From Clostridiales bacterium (GTDB taxonomy: Bacteria; Bacillota; Clostridia; Peptostreptococcales; Anaerovoracaceae), in assembly GCA_012515135.1 (NCBI GenBank), contig JAAYYX010000005.1:1-10308 (forward strand): a stretch of DNA of 10,308 nt, in the 5' to 3' direction. The position numbers and the translations under genes were made by a program. The notes beneath the pieces were generated by a model. It was given only the letters and a program-made list of their open reading frames with translations. It did no database searches and was not told the origin of the DNA. Below, one piece after another: positions 7,701 to 10,308 of the stretch. Every line of letters starts with the position of its first letter. The first letter of the stretch is position 1.

Positions 7701-8388
7701 AATGAATTATCTGATACAAAAAGGACTTTCCGGAAAAGATGCCTTTGAAATAATGGAAAGAGTCAGAAAAGGGAAAGGTGTGAGCGATGACCAGGAAGAT
7801 CTGATGAGAGGGGCGAATGTACCTTCCTGGTACATAGAATCCTGCAGAAGGATAACTTATATGTTCCCCAAGGCGCATGCGGTCGCTTATGTTGTCATGT
7901 CATTTCGGATAGCTTATTACAAGGTATATCATCCCGCCCAGTTTTATGCCGTATATTTCACCACAAAAGTGGCAGACTTCAACTGGGATGTCATCAAAAA
8001 CGGGGCTGAAGCGTGCCTTAGAAGGATAGATTCCCTTGAGTTGAAAGGGAAGAACATGACCAAGAAAGAGGAGGATGAGGTGACGGTCCTGGAAGTCGCT
8101 TATGAGATGTATTCCAGAGGATATAATTTTACTGACCCGGTACTGGGTGAATCAAAAGCAGTAAAATTCACTATTAAGGAAGGGGCCGTTCAGATACCCC
8201 TTTGTGCCCTTTTGGGAGTGGGCGAGAATGCGGGTCGTGCAATAGAAGAAGAATGGGAGAAGAAACCCTTTGAGACTATTGACGAAATGAGAGAAAGGAC
8301 ACGGATCAACAAGACAGCCATTGAATCTCTGCGCAGCAACGGTACCTTGGACGGTATGCCCGAATCAGACCAGCTGAGCCTGTTCTGA
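4711..8388 (+). CDS. polC: DNA polymerase III PolC-type alpha subunit lacking the integrated 3'-5' exonuclease domain
   Basis: This is the replicative DNA polymerase of low-GC Gram-positives, 1225 aa. In order: an N-terminal domain and charged linker (1 to about 205), an OB-fold (about 213-295), the PHP domain in two parts (about 308-385 and 403-530), the polymerase palm, thumb and fingers, and a C-terminal QLSLF clamp-binding motif (1221-1225). A zinc finger uses C700, C703, C725 and C728. The catalytic acids are D754 and D756 (PDIDLNFAGEYQ) and D879 (KLDILGHD). GSRGSVGSS and GQHPGGI are also conserved. PHP ligand positions are all filled: H313, H315, D322, H347, E378, H403, C453, D527 and H529. 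Oddly, the DnaQ-like proofreading exonuclease, which in B. subtilis PolC sits between the fifth and sixth ligands, is missing, and only about 20 residues join the halves. This explains the length deficit against roughly 1437 aa. The frame is continuous and the flanks are well conserved, so it does not look like decay. Confidence 0.95.
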   Translation: MKNILDSYIREGYRYKVEKAVMTKETGVLTLYIRLNFIVPAEDIGRIEEAIKKGIPAVSQTDIRFIYEDVRLDRTDIFDRFIGHMIRMSNGRYSAVTKMIYPHEFREEEGYLTIYALGETAVRTLNSQVASEFQKMLKDNFDIDIKVGFKNHEDEYARTSIDIESRGEEFSKKPEPKQTKTVNKTKRNGKQEAIMGKAIKEPVMAIGDLPETGEAVIEGKVFEITEKTVRNGKKLINILLYDGTTSACAKAFMKEEKWNEMSEKLRENDLLKIKGDIEWDNFTNNIVIMAKHIEKGNQTKREDLSGTKRIELHAHTKMSAMDGFNDIRGMIEQAASWGHRAIAITDHGVVQAFPEAFKAAADLKKQKGQEIKIIYGLEGYIFDDSDCLLPDGKIDYRSKKTNHVIILAKDQNGLKNLYRLVSDSHIKYFYRKPRIPKSLLFARREGLIIGSACAQGEVYQAVLRKYTKEKIDETVDFYDYLEIQPLINNQFLIDGGLVSGKEELKDINRRIIELGREHGKTVVATCDTHYTSPDDFLYRKILMAGQGYKDTEGEQGLYLRTTGEMLSEFDYLDEETASDLVIKGPGYISDMVAEVMPVPSGKFPPKIQDADEILRRKCEENAKERYGDPLPDKIRERLFAELDSIIGNDYAVLYVSAEKLVQKSLSDGYLVGSRGSVGSSFAATMAGITEVNPLPPHYICPACKKLEWGDETVYDCGADMPVIKCSNCNAVMEQDGFNIPFETFLGFEGNKEPDIDLNFAGEYQARAHKFVEEIFGSENVFRAGTISTIASKTAYGFVMKYFEERGIPVNKYEAERLTKCCTGIRRTTGQHPGGIIILPKGHDIHEFCPVQYPANDSSTGVVTTHFEYHAIDKNLFKLDILGHDNPSMIRQLQDMTGVDPLKVSLKDEKVMSLFNGIDSLDVKEPDYRFTHGSFGVPEFGTRFVRQMLDDTKPDKFADLVRISGFSHGTNVWINNAQEYIRSGQATLKDAISTRDDIMNYLIQKGLSGKDAFEIMERVRKGKGVSDDQEDLMRGANVPSWYIESCRRITYMFPKAHAVAYVVMSFRIAYYKVYHPAQFYAVYFTTKVADFNWDVIKNGAEACLRRIDSLELKGKNMTKKEEDEVTVLEVAYEMYSRGYNFTDPVLGESKAVKFTIKEGAVQIPLCALLGVGENAGRAIEEEWEKKPFETIDEMRERTRINKTAIESLRSNGTLDGMPESDQLSLF
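5866..5916 (+). other. Short linker in PolC PHP domain where the exonuclease domain is normally inserted
   Basis: PolC residues 386-402 (DCLLPDGKIDYRSKKTN) lie between the YGLEGYIFDD stretch and the HVIILAKD stretch. In B. subtilis PolC, from memory, the matching flanks (YGLEANIVDD and YHATLLAV) are separated by roughly 200 residues containing the ExoI (DVETTG), ExoII (HNASFD) and ExoIII (HRAIYD) motifs. None of these motifs appears here or elsewhere in the protein. The linker is polar and looks like a surface loop. Confidence 0.85.
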
Positions 8389-8433
8389 TAAGTGAAAGAC
8401 TTGCGCAGACAACGAAAAATATCTTATAAATCC

Positions 8434-8465
8434 TTGCAATTTTAATGAATGCATGGTAATATAAT
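8434..8465 (+). promoter_or_regulatory. Candidate sigma-A-type promoter for rimP-nusA
   Basis: A TTGCAA (8434-8439) resembles a -35 element. After a 17-nt spacer comes TAATAT (8457-8462), preceded by TG at 8454-8455 in the extended -10 position. A perfect TATAAT overlaps it at 8460-8465 but would need a 20-nt spacer. A weaker pair, TTGCGC (8401-8406) and TATAAA (8425-8430) with an 18-nt spacer, lies upstream. This is the only AT-rich non-coding stretch in the window, and it stands before the rimP leader, so a promoter here is reasonable. It is judged by eye only. Confidence 0.5.
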
Positions 8466-8489
8466 AACCGTGATAAAACTAGTTGCTTT

Positions 8490-8515
8490 TGAAGAGTGGG
8501 ACAGCCCACTCTTCA
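8490..8515 (+). promoter_or_regulatory. Perfect stem-loop in the rimP leader (attenuator or processing hairpin)
   Basis: GAAGAGTGGG (8491-8500) and CCCACTCTTC (8505-8514) form a perfect 10-bp stem with a 4-nt ACAG loop; a T-A pair at 8490/8515 extends it to 11 bp. The following bases (CTTTATGAG) have only three T in a row, so it is a poor intrinsic terminator in form. It could still partially attenuate, protect the 3' end of the polC transcript, or be an RNase site. The descending arm can also pair with GAGTGG at 8522-8527, next to the rimP start. Confidence 0.7.
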
Positions 8516-8521
8516 CTTTAT

Positions 8522-8530
8522 GAGTGGAGA
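8522..8530 (+). promoter_or_regulatory. rimP ribosome binding site overlapped by a possible anti-SD pairing
   Basis: GGAG at 8526-8529 lies 7 nt before the ATG at 8537, which fixes that codon as the rimP start. The overlapping GAGTGG (8522-8527) is complementary to CCACTC at 8506-8511, so part of this site could be hidden when the upstream hairpin is not formed. Confidence 0.6.
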
Positions 8531-8536
8531 AATACC

Positions 8537-9028
8537 ATGGCAAAAAAAGAGATCGAAGAATTGGCAGGACAGCTGCTTTCCGACTTTCTTGCCGATAACG
8601 GCTATGAACTTTATGATGTGGAGTTTCTGAAAGAAGGTCCGGACTGGTTCTTGCGGGTTTATATCGAAAAAAAGCAGGAGGATCAGGCAGACCCCGAAGA
8701 GACTCATATAGGAACGGACGACTGTGAAAAAGTAAGCCGTTTTCTAAGCAAGAAGCTTGATGAAAAAGATCCGATAAAACAGAACTATTATCTCGAAGTA
8801 TCTTCTCCGGGAATGGACAGAGAACTGGTAACGGACCGGCACTACAAAAGATATATAGGACACAGAGTCTTGATCAAACTGTATGTGCCCGAAAACGGCA
8901 GAAAAGAGATAGAGGGTATATTGAAGAAAGTGACAAAGGACAGGATCATCATAACGGACAGGGAAGAAAATGAAATTGAATTGTCAAGAGCAAAGGTCGT
9001 AAAGACCAGACTGGCAATCGAAATATAG
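8537..9028 (+). CDS. rimP: Ribosome maturation factor RimP
   Basis: RimP binds the 30S subunit during its assembly and is needed for late 16S rRNA and S12-region maturation in the cytosol. The protein has 163 aa; B. subtilis and E. coli RimP are about 150-156. The N-terminal alpha/beta domain shows GYELYDVEF, WFLRVYIEKK and IGTDDCEKVSRFLSKKLDE, then the signature YYLEVSSPGMDREL (about residues 89-102) and a HYKRYIGH stretch. The C-terminal SH3-like half (about 108-160) ends with ELSRAKVVKTRLAIEI. I chose the ATG at 8537, with GGAG 7 nt upstream. A frame-open extension to 8483 would translate through the leader hairpin and has no family match. A slightly long acidic loop, KKQEDQADPEETH, accounts for the extra residues. 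It precedes nusA by 35 bp, the almost universal rimP-nusA pairing, and probably has its own promoter and leader after polC. Confidence 0.95.
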   Translation: MAKKEIEELAGQLLSDFLADNGYELYDVEFLKEGPDWFLRVYIEKKQEDQADPEETHIGTDDCEKVSRFLSKKLDEKDPIKQNYYLEVSSPGMDRELVTDRHYKRYIGHRVLIKLYVPENGRKEIEGILKKVTKDRIIITDREENEIELSRAKVVKTRLAIEI

Positions 9029-9051
9029 AAGCGCAAAAGAGCGTCGCCAAC

Positions 9052-9056
9052 GGAGG
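9052..9056 (+). promoter_or_regulatory. Strong ribosome binding site of nusA
   Basis: GGAGG is followed by 7 nt and the ATG at 9064. It is the best Shine-Dalgarno match in the window and fixes the nusA start, which agrees with the family N terminus. Confidence 0.8.
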
Positions 9057-9063
9057 AACAGAA

Positions 9064-10308
9064 ATGAACAAAGAATTTATTTCAGCTATAGAACAGATAG
9101 AAAAAAGCAAGGGGATATCAAAAGATATAATTTTTGAGGCCATAGAATCCGCACTTATTTCTGCCTACAAAAAGAATTACGGAAGCAATCAGAATGTGAG
9201 AGTGGATATCGACGGTGAAACAGGTGATATAAGAGTATATACCGTTATGGATATAGTCGAAGAGATAGAAGACGAGAGCACTCAGATCACCCTTGAGGAG
9301 GCCCTGGAGATAGATCCGAATTTTGAATTGGGAGATGAGGTTTTTTATCAGGTGACTACCGAGGAGTTCGGTCGTATTGCAGCACAAACAGCCAAACAGG
9401 TGGTGGTCCAGAGAATAAGAGAAGCCGAAAGAGGAATAATTTTTGATGACTATGTGGAAAAACAGGGAGAAGTCGTAACAGGTACGATACAAAGGAAAAG
9501 CGGCGATACCATTTTTGTGAACATGGGCAGAACAGAAGGCATTCTTTCGGCAAAAGAACAGGTACCGGGTGAAAGATTCGAGGTCAATGACAGAATAAAG
9601 GTCTATATTATGGATGTCAAAAAGACCACAAAAGGACCGCAGGTATTTCTTTCAAGGTCCCATCCGGGTCTTGTAAAAAGACTTTTTGAACTGGAAGTGC
9701 CGGAGATAGAAGATGGTGTAGTGGAGATAAAAAGTATTGCCAGAGAAGCGGGATCCAGGACAAAAATGGCCGTATACACAGAGGACGAAAATGTGGATCC
9801 TGTGGGTGCATGTGTGGGGTCAAGAGGTTCTCGGGTACAGAACATAGTAGATGAGCTTTTTAACGAAAAAATCGATATCATAACCTGGAGCGAAGAACCG
9901 GGCACCCTGATAAGTAATGTGCTGAGTCCTGCCAAGGTAGAAGAGGTAATGATCGAAGACGAAGAGAAAGTGGCAACGGTAATAGTACCGGATTATCAGC
10001 TTTCTCTTGCCATAGGGAAATCCGGGCAAAACGTAAGACTCGCGGCAAAACTCTGCGGTTGGAAAATAGATATAAAAAGTCATACCCAGTATTACGGGGA
10101 TGATGAAGAAAATGATGAAGAATATGAAGATAACGAAGAAATATCTGAAGATACTTATGAAAGTGCCAGTGAAGAAGAGATTTCCGAAGCACAGGAAGAA
10201 ATGACTGAGGCTGATTCAGAAACAGAGCCGGATAATGAAGAAGGAAAAACGCAGGCGGAAACAGAGGAAGCAGCAGAAGAAGAAACACAGGCGGAAACAG
10301 AGGAAGCA
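9064..10308 (+). CDS. nusA: Transcription termination/antitermination factor NusA, 3' end outside window
   Basis: NusA binds RNA polymerase and nascent RNA and controls pausing, termination and antitermination. The window holds 415 codons with no stop, so the gene is cut by the right edge. The polymerase-binding N-terminal domain (about 1-125) has the family opening MNKEFISAIEQIEKSKGIS and EFGRIAAQTAKQVVVQRIREAE. An S1 domain follows (about 134-200). KH1 contains GACVGSRGSRVQNI with its GSRG loop at 252-255, and KH2 contains LAIGKSGQNVRLAAKL with GKSG at 318-321. The usual Gram-positive core ends near residue 345. From D346 onward the protein is a low-complexity, strongly acidic tail rich in Glu, Asp, Ala and Thr, at least 70 residues long, with a 12-residue repeat at its visible end. 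It follows rimP by 35 bp and is presumably co-transcribed with it and with the genes to the right. Confidence 0.96.
   Translation, partial: MNKEFISAIEQIEKSKGISKDIIFEAIESALISAYKKNYGSNQNVRVDIDGETGDIRVYTVMDIVEEIEDESTQITLEEALEIDPNFELGDEVFYQVTTEEFGRIAAQTAKQVVVQRIREAERGIIFDDYVEKQGEVVTGTIQRKSGDTIFVNMGRTEGILSAKEQVPGERFEVNDRIKVYIMDVKKTTKGPQVFLSRSHPGLVKRLFELEVPEIEDGVVEIKSIAREAGSRTKMAVYTEDENVDPVGACVGSRGSRVQNIVDELFNEKIDIITWSEEPGTLISNVLSPAKVEEVMIEDEEKVATVIVPDYQLSLAIGKSGQNVRLAAKLCGWKIDIKSHTQYYGDDEENDEEYEDNEEISEDTYESASEEEISEAQEEMTEADSETEPDNEEGKTQAETEEAAEEETQAETEEA
10249..10308 (+). repeat. 36-bp in-frame tandem repeat in the NusA acidic tail
   Basis: A 21-bp identical block (10252-10272 and 10288-10308) recurs with a 36-bp period, giving TQAETEEAAEEE followed by TQAETEEA. 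The second copy is cut by the window edge, so the copy number is unknown. The in-frame unit of 12 codons would let the tail change length without losing the frame. Confidence 0.8.

Noticed and set aside
8490..8520. Classical intrinsic terminator for polC
   Set aside because: The stem is strong, but the run of T after it is too short (TTT only), so it is described as a leader or attenuator hairpin instead.
8483..8536. Extension of rimP upstream to an ATG at 8483
   Set aside because: It would translate through the hairpin and has no family match. GGAG at 8526-8529 points to the ATG at 8537.

Overview
The window is a compact block of plus-strand housekeeping genes from a moderately AT-rich, low-GC Gram-positive bacterium. 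It most resembles the class Clostridia (Bacillota). The evidence is the gene order (uppS, cdsA, dxr, rseP, ispG, polC, rimP, nusA), a PolC-type replicative polymerase, a Clostridia-like NusA that continues into an acidic tail, and heavy use of ATA (Ile) and AGA/AGG (Arg) codons. I cannot place it more finely from the sequence alone.

Layout: bases 2-4714 hold envelope and isoprenoid genes. These are the 3' end of uppS (undecaprenyl diphosphate synthase), cdsA (CDP-diacylglycerol synthase), dxr/ispC (DXP reductoisomerase), rseP (site-2 intramembrane protease), ispG (HMBPP synthase) and a small hotdog-fold, thioesterase-like gene. Bases 4711-8388 are polC. The genes from uppS to polC overlap by 4-14 bp or are separated by only 18-22 bp, so they look like one transcription unit. 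A 148-bp gap (8389-8536) follows, with a candidate promoter and a perfect hairpin. Then come rimP and nusA; nusA runs off the right edge.

How the genes fit together: Dxr and IspG are two steps of the MEP pathway that makes the C5 isoprenoid precursors. UppS condenses these into the C55 lipid carrier for wall synthesis. CdsA supplies CDP-diacylglycerol for phospholipids. RseP cleaves membrane proteins such as anti-sigma factors. PolC replicates the chromosome, RimP matures the 30S subunit, and NusA controls transcript elongation, pausing and termination.

The most notable feature is PolC. It is 1225 residues, against roughly 1430-1440 in well-known PolC proteins. The whole DnaQ-like 3'-5' proofreading exonuclease normally inserted in the PHP domain is absent and is replaced by a linker of about 16-20 residues. 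The rest of the protein is intact, including all nine expected PHP metal-ligand positions, the zinc finger, the three catalytic aspartates and the C-terminal clamp-binding motif. Secondary points are an IspG with an 8-residue insertion between its second and third Fe-S cysteines, a hotdog protein with a displaced catalytic acid, a rimP leader whose hairpin arm can also pair with the rimP Shine-Dalgarno region, and a repetitive acidic NusA tail.
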